Positions 1 to 7,812 of a stretch of 64,000 nucleotides of DNA are shown here, piece after piece. Both the position numbers and the translations under genes were made by a program. Origin of the DNA: Paenibacillus xylanilyticus (GTDB lineage: Bacteria; Bacillota; Bacilli; Paenibacillales; Paenibacillaceae); NCBI RefSeq assembly GCF_013359935.1, contig NZ_JABMCB010000160.1, forward strand, positions 1-64,000, in the 5' to 3' direction. How positions within the stretch are numbered: position 1 is the stretch's first letter; every line of letters begins with the position of its first letter. The notes beneath the pieces are model-generated. The model was given only the letters and a program-made list of their open reading frames with translations, had not been told where the DNA came from and ran no database searches.

Positions 1-56
1 GCCTCCAATTTCAATTCCAAGGAGTACCGCCGGAAAGTTTGTCCTTTTTTAGCCAT
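1..56 (-). CDS. IS3-family transposase OrfA-like, N-terminal fragment
   Basis: Reading leftwards from an ATG at 56 gives MAKKGQTFRRYSLELKLEA before the window ends. This resembles the start of the small helix-turn-helix protein (OrfA) of IS3-family elements, which binds the element ends and is joined to OrfB by frameshifting. An AAGGGG ribosome binding site sits about seven bases upstream. Only 18 complete codons are visible, so the family is an inference from a short N-terminus; another HTH transposase family is possible. Confidence 0.5.
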   Translation of the reverse strand, partial: MAKKGQTFRRYSLELKLE

Positions 57-142
57 AAAAAAATCCCCTTCGTTTGGCAAGATTAAGTCCATCTTAACAG
101 ATGTCTTTTTTCTCTTGTCTACTAAAAGGGGATAATACCAAA
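1..142 (-). mobile_element. IS3-like insertion sequence end (partial, runs off left edge)
   Basis: The minus strand reads from an end near 142 (ttggtattatcc) through about 85 noncoding bases into a short reading frame that starts at 56. A diverged copy of the same end lies on the plus strand at 20451-20550, which shows that this stretch is a repeated mobile end and not unique sequence. The other end, the rest of the transposase and any target duplication are outside the window. The IS3 label rests on the first residues of the transposase only. Confidence 0.6.
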
Positions 143-216
143 TTGGCGGCTTTTTTGGTCTGGAAAAGACGGCTGTTGAAATGCTCATTATAAATGAAAG
201 CCCTTTCTTGATTCTA

Positions 217-225
217 TGATATACT
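217..225 (+). promoter_or_regulatory. Candidate extended -10 promoter of the first two-component operon
   Basis: TGaTATACT is an extended -10 element about 80 bases upstream of the response regulator start. No good -35 is visible, which is usual for extended -10 promoters. Otherwise 143-305 shows nothing recognisable beyond the AAGGAG ribosome binding site at 295-300. Confidence 0.4.
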
Positions 226-305
226 ACGATGTAACTGGCATATCATGAATAACATGTTTTTCCCATTCTCTATATCCTCTCACTTTCACTTGCAAAGGAG
301 ATGTC

Positions 306-1061
306 ATGATGTTTAATGTTCTGGTTGTTGACGATGAGTCTGTTCAAAGAGAAGGAATTAAGAATTTGATAGCTCACTATGGCTTTCCTTTTCACATCAT
401 GGAAGCGGAGAACGGAAAGACCGCGGAACGGATTCTGGTTCAAAATGCAATTGATATCCTGATCACTGACGTCAAAATGCCACTCATGGACGGACTGGAA
501 CTTAGCAAGCAAGCACGCAAAACACAGCAGAACCTGGATATTGTCATTTGCAGCGGATACGATGAGTTTGAATATGCCCGCAGTGCCATTCGACTGGGCG
601 TTGTGAATTATTTGCTTAAACCACTGGTGAAGGAAGAGTTTCTGCAGGTCATGGTGGATATCACAAAACTGAGCCCGTACGGCGGGAAGTCTGAACCTGA
701 ATCCATGGAAATGAAGGTTATTCGGCAGGTTAAGAACTATGTGAAGGATAATCATCAGAAAGATATTTCATTGTCTGAAGCGGCACACGATGTGTACCTG
801 TCGCCAGGATATTTAAGCATTTTGTTTAAAAAGGAAACCGGAGAGAACTTCTCGAAATATTTGACGGATTACCGGCTGAGCCGCGCAAGTCATTTGCTGG
901 TGCACTCGAATATGAAAATCAATGACATTGCGGTGGCTGTCGGCATCGACAACCATTCCTACTTTGCCAAGCTATTCAAAAACAAGTTCGGCATCAGTCC
1001 GTTACAGTTCAGAGAGTGCGGGGTGCTTCATGATCGGGTGGATCAAGAGCAGATTCAATGA
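306..1061 (+). CDS. Short YesN-type response regulator, AraC output domain
   Basis: The protein (251 residues) receives phosphate from a histidine kinase and activates transcription, most likely of the transporter operon that follows. The receiver domain covers residues 1-120, with the acidic pair D9/D10, phosphoacceptor D55 (in ITDVKMP) and the conserved K near 106. Two AraC helix-turn-helix motifs fill residues about 140-240. YesN relatives are usually 350-540 residues with a long linker between the domains; that linker is almost absent here. An AAGGAG lies five bases upstream of ATG 306; a second ATG at 309 has better spacing. The kinase gene overlaps its 3' end. Confidence 0.93.
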   Translation: MMFNVLVVDDESVQREGIKNLIAHYGFPFHIMEAENGKTAERILVQNAIDILITDVKMPLMDGLELSKQARKTQQNLDIVICSGYDEFEYARSAIRLGVVNYLLKPLVKEEFLQVMVDITKLSPYGGKSEPESMEMKVIRQVKNYVKDNHQKDISLSEAAHDVYLSPGYLSILFKKETGENFSKYLTDYRLSRASHLLVHSNMKINDIAVAVGIDNHSYFAKLFKNKFGISPLQFRECGVLHDRVDQEQIQ

Positions 1062-2685
1062 TATCAGGTTCCGTAACAAGCTGCTGCTTTCGCATTTGGT
1101 CATTGCCCTTATTCCGATTCTACTGCTTGGACTGCTCTCCTTCATTCAATCGTACCGTATTCAAATGAAAGAGCTGCGAAGTGAAGCAGAAGCAAGCCTG
1201 GAGCAGGTGGCGAGCATCATGGATTACAAAATCAATCGGTACAATACGCTGAGCGAGTTTATGGTGCTTAATCGAGAATTTTCGCAGATCTTTACCAAAG
1301 ATTACGATGATAATTATTATAATATGTACCTGGATTTTCGTGACATTATGGAGCCATTGATCTCAAACATCAAAATGATGGACGATAATATTGAAGGGAT
1401 TACCTTCTATACTTCCGGAGAATTGCTCGGAATTCGCAATAATATTTTGCCAATCGGGGAGTTCAGGAGCCAAGCGTGGTACGACGGTTTCCGAGGCAGG
1501 CGCTGGGTTGTGGATGGAGAGAAGCTTTATCTGGTTCAGGAACTGATCAGCAACCCGAAAGACAGCAACTTTATGGTGATTTCCATTCAGCATGACAGCA
1601 TCTTTGGAGATCTGGATAATCTGTCTGAGCATGTGTCCGTTCATATTGAAGACTCGGATCAGCATGTTATTTTTCAGGAGAACAATAAGCGGAATGCGGT
1701 GAACGGATTGGGAAAAAAAGAGACTAGCGATCTGAGCCTAAACCGATCACTCTCCAGCAATGGCTGGACGATCCATTATAGTCTGCTGAATACCAATGCG
1801 TATGCAAATGCGATGGGCATTTTTCAAATTACTCTGTTTGTCATTATTCTCAGCCTGATCATTACCTTCCTGCTGATTTATGTTATCTCCAACAACTTTA
1901 CGCGCCGGATTCTTCGTCTGAAGTACAAGGTCGACAAGGTTGAACGGAACAATCTGGAAGTGATAATTCAGAGTTCATCCCGGGACGAATTCGGTGAGCT
2001 GACGAACGGCATCGGTAAAATGCTCAGAAGAATCAACAGCCTGATCTCACAGGTATATCACGCCGAGATCGCCAAGAAGGAAAGTGAATATAACAGGCTG
2101 ATCAGCCAGATTAATCCTCACTTTCTGTATAATACACTTTCATTTATCCGGTGGAGAGCCGAGAAGAAGGCAGATATTGAAACGAGTTATATGGTATCGG
2201 CATTAGCCCGTTTCTACAGAACGACATTGAACCAGGGGAGACATATGACCACGATTGAAGCTGAAACCCAGCATATTAAGGCATATCTGGATTTGCAGCT
2301 CATTATGAATGATGGTCTGTTTGACGTGGATTACGATATTGATGAAGAGTTGCTGCAAGCTGAAGTGATTCATTTTGTTTTACAGCCTATTGTAGAAAAT
2401 GCTATTAAACACGGTTTTGTTAAGCCGGATGCGACGGATTACTGCATTCAGATTACGATCAATCGGGTGAACGAAGGTATAAAATTAGCTGTAACGGATA
2501 ACGGCGCAGGCATGATGCCTGAACAAATCGTGCGGTTGCTAACCAGTGAAAATGGGGGATGCGGCGTGAGGAACGTGAATGATCGAATCAAACTGTATTA
2601 TGGACAGGATTATGGACTCGCCATTCGGAGTGAGCCGGGGCACGGAACAGAAGTGTCTATGGTCATCCCGACTTCTACAGCATAA
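1030..2685 (+). CDS. YesM-type sensor histidine kinase
   Basis: This membrane kinase (551 residues) is the partner of the overlapping response regulator and probably senses an extracellular sugar or its binding protein. Transmembrane segments are at about 18-38 and 262-286, enclosing an outer sensor region; a HAMP region follows, then the His_kinase domain with INPHFLYNTL (H364) and an HATPase domain with VENAIKHGF (N457) and DNGAGM. I placed the start at ATG 1030, inside the regulator's last codons (32-base overlap), because translation from the in-frame ATG at 922 would add 36 residues that shadow the regulator. Regulator-then-kinase order is the reverse of yesM-yesN. Confidence 0.9.
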   Translation: MIGWIKSRFNDIRFRNKLLLSHLVIALIPILLLGLLSFIQSYRIQMKELRSEAEASLEQVASIMDYKINRYNTLSEFMVLNREFSQIFTKDYDDNYYNMYLDFRDIMEPLISNIKMMDDNIEGITFYTSGELLGIRNNILPIGEFRSQAWYDGFRGRRWVVDGEKLYLVQELISNPKDSNFMVISIQHDSIFGDLDNLSEHVSVHIEDSDQHVIFQENNKRNAVNGLGKKETSDLSLNRSLSSNGWTIHYSLLNTNAYANAMGIFQITLFVIILSLIITFLLIYVISNNFTRRILRLKYKVDKVERNNLEVIIQSSSRDEFGELTNGIGKMLRRINSLISQVYHAEIAKKESEYNRLISQINPHFLYNTLSFIRWRAEKKADIETSYMVSALARFYRTTLNQGRHMTTIEAETQHIKAYLDLQLIMNDGLFDVDYDIDEELLQAEVIHFVLQPIVENAIKHGFVKPDATDYCIQITINRVNEGIKLAVTDNGAGMMPEQIVRLLTSENGGCGVRNVNDRIKLYYGQDYGLAIRSEPGHGTEVSMVIPTSTA

Positions 2686-2729
2686 CAACAAACAACAGAC
2701 AGGCACAAAACAAAACGTTAGAAATGAAG

Positions 2730-2759
2730 GCGGTTGCTGAGGCAGCCGCTTATTTTGTT
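2730..2759 (+). terminator. Hairpin between kinase and ABC operon
   Basis: Stem gcggttgc/gcagccgc around loop TGAG, followed by a T-rich run ttattttgtt. It lies 45 bases after the kinase stop and may end the regulatory transcript or attenuate reading into the transporter genes. Confidence 0.6.
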
Positions 2760-2851
2760 CTCTGCCCAAGTGATGAGCGCTGGGAGAAGGGGAAGTGGAG
2801 GTCATGAAAAAAGTGATACATATCCGAAAAAAATTGCATATACGCCAAAAT

Positions 2852-2865
2852 TGAAAACGCATACA
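2852..2865 (+). promoter_or_regulatory. Candidate cre site (CcpA) upstream of the first sugar-binding lipoprotein
   Basis: TGAAAACGCATACA differs at one position from the CcpA consensus TGWAANCGNTNWCA and lies 41 bases before the lipoprotein start. Its place in front of a sugar importer fits carbon catabolite repression. With a degenerate 14-base consensus, chance occurrence is possible. Confidence 0.45.
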
Positions 2866-2905
2866 ATTTGGTTATTCAAGCAAATCAAATGAAGGGGATG
2901 ACAGG

Positions 2906-4543
2906 ATGAACAAACGCGGTAAGATCGCTTCACTACTGATGGCCTGTATGGTGCTGGTTGTAATCAGCGGCTGCACCGGAGGGACCAGTGACAACGCACA
3001 ACCTCAGATATCGGAGCAGGACTACGAACCTTACGGTAAATATGAGACACCCGTGGAATTCACAATTGGTCGAAATACGAATCATGTCAATAACTTGCCT
3101 CCCGGCGATACCATTGAGGACAATTTGGCTACACGTTATGTCGAAGATCGGGTGAATGTCAAGGCCAAGGTGGCTTGGGAAACGGACGACATGGATCAGA
3201 AGCTGTCCTTATCCATGACCACGGGTGACCTGCCAGATGTAATGCTGGTCAGCCGCGAAATTTTTAACCAGCTGGTTGATAATGATCTGATCGCCGATAT
3301 GACAGAGGTATATGAGAAGACAGCATCCGAGGGTGTGAAGAATATCTATGGTTCCTATGGGGATTTGCTGCTGGATCAGGTTAAGGTGGACGGCAAAATC
3401 ATGGGTCTTCCCATGACAAACATTGGGAATCAGCACCAATTGCTTTGGGTTCGGAAAGATTGGGTAGATAAGGTGGGCGCCAAGCTGCCGGAATCTGTGG
3501 AGGACGTGTGGAATCTCGCCAGAACATTTGTGGAACAGGATGTGTCGGGAACAGGCAAGACGGTGGGCATGGTGATGGATTCCAATGCAATGAACTTCAC
3601 CCCGATATTTGCTGCACATGGTGCCTTTCCGATGAACTGGATTGAGAAAGATGGTCAAGTGGTATACGGCTCAGTTCAACCGGAAATGAAGCAGGCACTG
3701 GCAGAGGTCAGTGCCATGTATAAGGAAGGCTTGATTGATAAACAATTTGCTGTCCGGTCGAGTGAAGAGAAAGAGGCACTCGTTATTAACGGACAGGCGG
3801 GAATGGTTTTTAATCCATGGTGGATCGGCTATACCAACTACAAAGACTCCATCAAACAAGATCCCGATGCAGTCTGGGTTGCCGTATCAGCACCACTGGA
3901 TGGGAATGGCAAGTTCAGAACGATTCGACAGGATCCTGTAGGGGGAGGGATCGTCGTGGTGAACAAGAACTTTGCCCACCCTGAAGCGATCATGAAATCA
4001 GTTAACCTCACAACGGATTTCCTCTACGCCTTAACAGAGGATGCGATCAATTACAAGAAGGAACATCCCGATGAGATGTTGACCGATGCGAGCCGCTGGA
4101 ACAACGATCCGACACAAATCCCGATGCAAGTCGATTATGACGATGTGTTGAAGCGCTATTACGAAGATTTAATGAAAGCTGATGAGAGCGGAGATGCTTC
4201 CAAAGTTCAGGAAGATCGGGTCGTTTCTTTCAAGGCTTATCAGGAATTCAAGGAGAAAGGAAATGCCATAGACGTAAACACTTACGGCGAATATCTCTCA
4301 CGGATTGAAGGACAACGTGAAGCAAATAACCCCAATCTGGAAGTGACTCCTGCCGGCTTTTACGGAACAACGGAGACCATGAAGCTGAAGTGGGCAAACC
4401 TGCAGAAGCTCGAGGAAGAAACGATCCTCAAAATCATTATGGGCCAAGCTCCTGTAGACGAATTTGATACATTTGTCGACACATGGAAACGTACAGGTGG
4501 AGATGAGATTACGGAAGAAGTCAACGAGATGAGCAAAAGGTAA
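2906..4543 (+). CDS. Extracellular solute-binding lipoprotein (YtcQ/LplA-like)
   Basis: This 545-residue binding protein of a sugar ABC importer captures an oligosaccharide outside the cell and delivers it to the two permeases downstream. The signal peptide ends in a lipobox, VISGC, with C23 as the lipid-modified cysteine. The length and two-lobed fold pattern match family 1 solute-binding proteins of the YtcQ/LplA type common in Paenibacillus. AAGGGG lies 7 bases before ATG 2906. Neighbouring GH76 suggests manno-oligosaccharides as ligand, which is an inference. No ATPase gene is present; such systems usually share an MsmX-type ATPase encoded elsewhere. Confidence 0.92.
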   Translation: MNKRGKIASLLMACMVLVVISGCTGGTSDNAQPQISEQDYEPYGKYETPVEFTIGRNTNHVNNLPPGDTIEDNLATRYVEDRVNVKAKVAWETDDMDQKLSLSMTTGDLPDVMLVSREIFNQLVDNDLIADMTEVYEKTASEGVKNIYGSYGDLLLDQVKVDGKIMGLPMTNIGNQHQLLWVRKDWVDKVGAKLPESVEDVWNLARTFVEQDVSGTGKTVGMVMDSNAMNFTPIFAAHGAFPMNWIEKDGQVVYGSVQPEMKQALAEVSAMYKEGLIDKQFAVRSSEEKEALVINGQAGMVFNPWWIGYTNYKDSIKQDPDAVWVAVSAPLDGNGKFRTIRQDPVGGGIVVVNKNFAHPEAIMKSVNLTTDFLYALTEDAINYKKEHPDEMLTDASRWNNDPTQIPMQVDYDDVLKRYYEDLMKADESGDASKVQEDRVVSFKAYQEFKEKGNAIDVNTYGEYLSRIEGQREANNPNLEVTPAGFYGTTETMKLKWANLQKLEEETILKIIMGQAPVDEFDTFVDTWKRTGGDEITEEVNEMSKR

Positions 4544-4577
4544 AATAACCGGAGTGAAGTAGGAGCGCAATGTTGTG

Positions 4578-4597
4578 GAAGCCTGGTACCAGACTTC
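4578..4597 (+). other. Intercistronic hairpin after the binding-protein gene
   Basis: gaag-c-ctgg/ccag-a-cttc forms a 20-base stem-loop without a T-run in the 115-base gap before the permease gene. Such hairpins often protect the 3' end of the more abundant binding-protein mRNA; that role is inferred here. Confidence 0.4.
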
Positions 4598-4658
4598 CGC
4601 AAGTGCTTTTACCGATAAGACCTGCCTATAGACGTGCAGGATGGAGGTGTAACGGACA

Positions 4659-5609
4659 ATGGCGCAAGTGAAAACGACGATACATCCGAAAAGGGAAGTG
4701 CGCTACCCAGGCAAAAAAAAACGTAAGAGATTTGACGAGATGACCTACCATTTTATGCTGCTGCCCGGCATGGTCATGCTGTTCATTTTCTCCATTGTGC
4801 CTATGTTTGGTGTAATCATGGCCTTTCAGAAGTTCATTCCTGCCAAAGGCATATTCGGCTCCAAATGGGCAGGACTAAGCAATTTCACCTATATGTTTCA
4901 ACTGCCGGACGCGAAGCAGATTTTTATCAATACCTTGGTCATTGCGGTCGGGAAAATAGTGCTTGGATTGATTGTGCCGATCGTATTCGCCCTTCTGCTT
5001 AATGAGGTGCGGCTGAAGGTATTCAAGAGTTCGATTCAAACCATTGTGTATTTGCCGCACTTTATGTCCTGGGTCGTTCTGGGTACGATGCTCACGATGA
5101 TTTTCTCCTTTGATGGGATGATTAACAATTTCCTTGAAATCCTCGGTCTGGAGCGGATTATGTTTCTGGCTAGCAATGACTGGTTCAGGCCGCTGCTTAT
5201 TGTGACGGATACCTGGAAGGAATTTGGCTATGGAACCATCGTTTATCTGGCTGCATTAACGGCAATTAACCCTGCCTTATATGAATCTGCTGCAATGGAT
5301 GGAGCGAATCGCTGGAAACAGACGCTAAACATTACGCTGCCGGGCATGTTCCCGACCATCATTCTTCTGGGTACGCTGAGTCTTGGCAATGTGTTGAATG
5401 CGGGATTTGATCAGGTTTTCAACCTGTACAATCCGCTCGTATATGAAACAGGTGATATTATTGATACCTTTGTATACCGCATGGGTTTGATCAATATGCA
5501 GTATTCATTCGCGACGGCCATTGGTTTGATGAAATCGGTTATCAGCTTTGTTTTGATTGTCGTTTCGTACAGACTGGCATCGAAATATGCGGGGTACAGA
5601 ATTTTCTAG
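4659..5609 (+). CDS. Sugar ABC transporter permease (YteP/LplB-like)
   Basis: First of two membrane subunits of the importer served by the upstream lipoprotein; 316 residues with about six transmembrane helices after a basic cytoplasmic N-terminus (residues 1-30, rich in K and R). The EAA loop that contacts the ATPase reads ESAAMDGANRW...ITLPG near residues 208-230. GGAGG precedes ATG 4659 with 11-base spacing. Ten bases separate its stop from the next start, so the two permeases are surely co-translated. Confidence 0.93.
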   Translation: MAQVKTTIHPKREVRYPGKKKRKRFDEMTYHFMLLPGMVMLFIFSIVPMFGVIMAFQKFIPAKGIFGSKWAGLSNFTYMFQLPDAKQIFINTLVIAVGKIVLGLIVPIVFALLLNEVRLKVFKSSIQTIVYLPHFMSWVVLGTMLTMIFSFDGMINNFLEILGLERIMFLASNDWFRPLLIVTDTWKEFGYGTIVYLAALTAINPALYESAAMDGANRWKQTLNITLPGMFPTIILLGTLSLGNVLNAGFDQVFNLYNPLVYETGDIIDTFVYRMGLINMQYSFATAIGLMKSVISFVLIVVSYRLASKYAGYRIF

Positions 5610-5619
5610 GAGGGTTAGC

Positions 5620-6507
5620 ATGATCCAATCAAAAACGCTGGGTTCCAGGCTATCCCGCCTGTTGATTATGTTTACTTTGATCCTGATTACATTCATGTCC
5701 CTGGCCCCGATTGTGAATACGATCATGGTTTCCGTCAGCAGCAGTACGGCTGTGAATGCCGGCAGGGTCTACTTTTTTCCAGTGGAGTTGAACTTCTCAT
5801 CCTACGCACAGATTTTGAAAGATACGAAGTTTTGGAATGCTTTTCTGATATCCGTGGAACGGGTGCTGCTGGGGGGCGCCATTAATATGGTTCTCACCAT
5901 TCTTATGGCCTATCCGCTGTCACGCAGTGTCACACAGTTCAGATCACGGAACGCCTACATGTGGATTATCGTATTTACGATGCTGTTCAGCGGGGGGATC
6001 GTTCCCTGGTACATGGTGATTAGCAAGCTCGGGCTGATCAACAGCATATGGGCGCTCGTACTGCCAGGTGCCGTTCCTGTCTTCAATGTGATTCTTCTGA
6101 TGAATTTCTTCAAAGGAATTCCGAAGGAACTCGAAGAAGCCGCATTTATTGATGGCGCAGGACCAATGAAAATTTTGCTCAAAATCTTCATCCCGATCTC
6201 GATGCCAAGTCTGGCGACCATTATGCTGTTTGTCATCGTCGGGCACTGGAATAACTTTTTTGACGGAATCATTCTAATCAACGACAGCTCCAAAATACCG
6301 CTTCAGACCTATCTGCAGCAGCTTAGTCTCACGCGGGACCAGATGCAGAATCTCTCCGTAGAACAGCTGCAGCAGTATAATAAAATTTCTAACACCACAT
6401 TGAATTCTGCCAAAATACTGGTCTCCATGATCCCGATTCTGCTGATTTACCCTTTTCTACAGCGTTATTTAATCCATGGAATTGTTCTCGGTGCAGTGAA
6501 AGAATAA
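5620..6507 (+). CDS. Sugar ABC transporter permease (YtcP/LplC-like)
   Basis: Second membrane subunit of the importer, 295 residues, about six transmembrane helices, with the EAA loop EEAAFIDGAG near residue 190 and the typical C-terminal GIVLGAVKE. I placed the start at ATG 5620, seven bases after AGGAGG (5607-5612); the in-frame ATG at 5557 lies inside the preceding gene and would add a hydrophilic leader. The mannanase gene begins only 28 bases after its stop, in the same operon. Confidence 0.92.
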   Translation: MIQSKTLGSRLSRLLIMFTLILITFMSLAPIVNTIMVSVSSSTAVNAGRVYFFPVELNFSSYAQILKDTKFWNAFLISVERVLLGGAINMVLTILMAYPLSRSVTQFRSRNAYMWIIVFTMLFSGGIVPWYMVISKLGLINSIWALVLPGAVPVFNVILLMNFFKGIPKELEEAAFIDGAGPMKILLKIFIPISMPSLATIMLFVIVGHWNNFFDGIILINDSSKIPLQTYLQQLSLTRDQMQNLSVEQLQQYNKISNTTLNSAKILVSMIPILLIYPFLQRYLIHGIVLGAVKE

Positions 6508-6535
6508 TCTGATGATGAAGAAGGGATGGAATAGG

Positions 6536-7672
6536 ATGAGAAAAAAGAAAATCGTAAGTTTGACGGTTGTACTCAGTATCATTTTGGTGACCACTATGGG
6601 TGCCAGTGGTGGAGGCAAAAATCAATATACCCGCCAAGCGCAGTGGGCACAAGAAAAGCTGCATGAATACTACTGGAATGATGAAACAAAAATGATGAAT
6701 AACGCTTATCCATCGACACCGGAAGGTGAACAAGCCCTGAATTATTGGTGGAAAGCTCATGCGGTGGATGCACTGGTAGACGGATTTGAACGGACAGGAG
6801 ACAAAGCGTACACGGAACGTGCGGAAGAACTGGTACACAGTATTATTGAACACAATGGTTCCCTTCATAATGAGTTCTATGATGATATGGAATGGCTTGC
6901 CCTTGCTGCTCTTCGGTTATATGATGCGACAGGCAGTGAAGAGATGAAAGGGTACGTGCTGGATCTCTGGACAGACATTAAAACGGCCTGGTGGGAGGAT
7001 GACCTGGGTGGTATGGCATGGAAGAAGGATCAGCGGTATAACCGGAATGCATGCTCCAGCGGACCAGCTTCCATTCTGGCAGCAAGGTTATATGAACATT
7101 TTGGTGATACACAGGACCTGGAATGGGCGCAAAAAATATACGATTGGGAAAAACAATATCTTGTACATCCGGAAACGGGACTCGTAGCGGATGGTTTGGT
7201 GCTGCGCGAGGATGGCACGCTTGATGTTAATGAAGCTTGGATCTTCACATACAACCAAGGTACATTCATTGGAGCCGGAGTAGAGCTTTACCGGATTACA
7301 GGAGATCAGATGTATTTGCAAGATGCAGAGAAGACAGCCGCGGGATCCCTGAAGTCCTTGACGGATGAGAAGACGGGGATTTTCTTAGAGGATGGGGATG
7401 GAGATGGTGCCTTGTTCAAAGGCATACTGATCCGTTACCTGGCGGAGTTGTATGATATTGGTCATAACAAGAATCTGAAGAAAGCGATTGACCGCAATGC
7501 AGATGCGTTACTGAAAGGCAGCCGAAAAAACGGGTTATTTGGTCAGGCGTGGGGTCAACCAGCCCAGAATCCACTCCACCTGACTGCACAGCTTAGCGGT
7601 GTCTTCCTGCTGGAAGCAGCTGCTAAACTGGAGGCGGGCAAACATTTCAAGCTGGAAAAGCCAAGGAAATAA
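6536..7672 (+). CDS. GH76 endo-alpha-1,6-mannanase, secreted
   Basis: Glycoside hydrolase family 76 enzymes cut the alpha-1,6-mannose backbone of yeast and fungal mannan. The protein (378 residues from ATG 6536; a start at 6512 adds eight) has an N-terminal signal or membrane anchor with a KKK n-region. The catalytic pair of adjacent aspartates is seen in NEFYDDMEW (D116, D117), and the TYNQGTFIGA motif typical of GH76 lies near residue 235. Its length is that of a single catalytic domain without a carbohydrate-binding module. It closes the importer operon, so the operon product is probably alpha-mannan uptake. Cleavage by signal peptidase cannot be told from retention in the membrane. Confidence 0.85.
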   Translation: MRKKKIVSLTVVLSIILVTTMGASGGGKNQYTRQAQWAQEKLHEYYWNDETKMMNNAYPSTPEGEQALNYWWKAHAVDALVDGFERTGDKAYTERAEELVHSIIEHNGSLHNEFYDDMEWLALAALRLYDATGSEEMKGYVLDLWTDIKTAWWEDDLGGMAWKKDQRYNRNACSSGPASILAARLYEHFGDTQDLEWAQKIYDWEKQYLVHPETGLVADGLVLREDGTLDVNEAWIFTYNQGTFIGAGVELYRITGDQMYLQDAEKTAAGSLKSLTDEKTGIFLEDGDGDGALFKGILIRYLAELYDIGHNKNLKKAIDRNADALLKGSRKNGLFGQAWGQPAQNPLHLTAQLSGVFLLEAAAKLEAGKHFKLEKPRK

Positions 7673-7725
7673 TTTACTCATTGTATGGTCAACTTAAAAA
7701 TATCTATTTTCGATCAACATGAAGA

Positions 7726-7764
7726 AGAAGCATCGAATCCCTAGCAAAGGGCTTCGATGCTTCT
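7726..7764. terminator. Bidirectional hairpin between convergent genes
   Basis: agaagcatcgaa and ttcgatgcttct form a 12-base perfect stem midway between the mannanase stop and the stop of the GxGYxYP gene. The T-rich tail (cttcttcttc) is better on the minus strand, so it mainly serves the minus-strand gene. Confidence 0.7.
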
Positions 7765-7812
7765 ATGCGTTCTATACGTGCTGCAGTCGAAATTCTCTAT
7801 GAGTATGGAAGA

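Noticed and set aside
922..1029. 36-residue N-terminal extension of the first histidine kinase from ATG 922
   Set aside because: It is in a second frame over the regulator's DNA-binding region, has a low-complexity Ser/Thr composition, and family members begin near the first transmembrane helix (ATG 1030).
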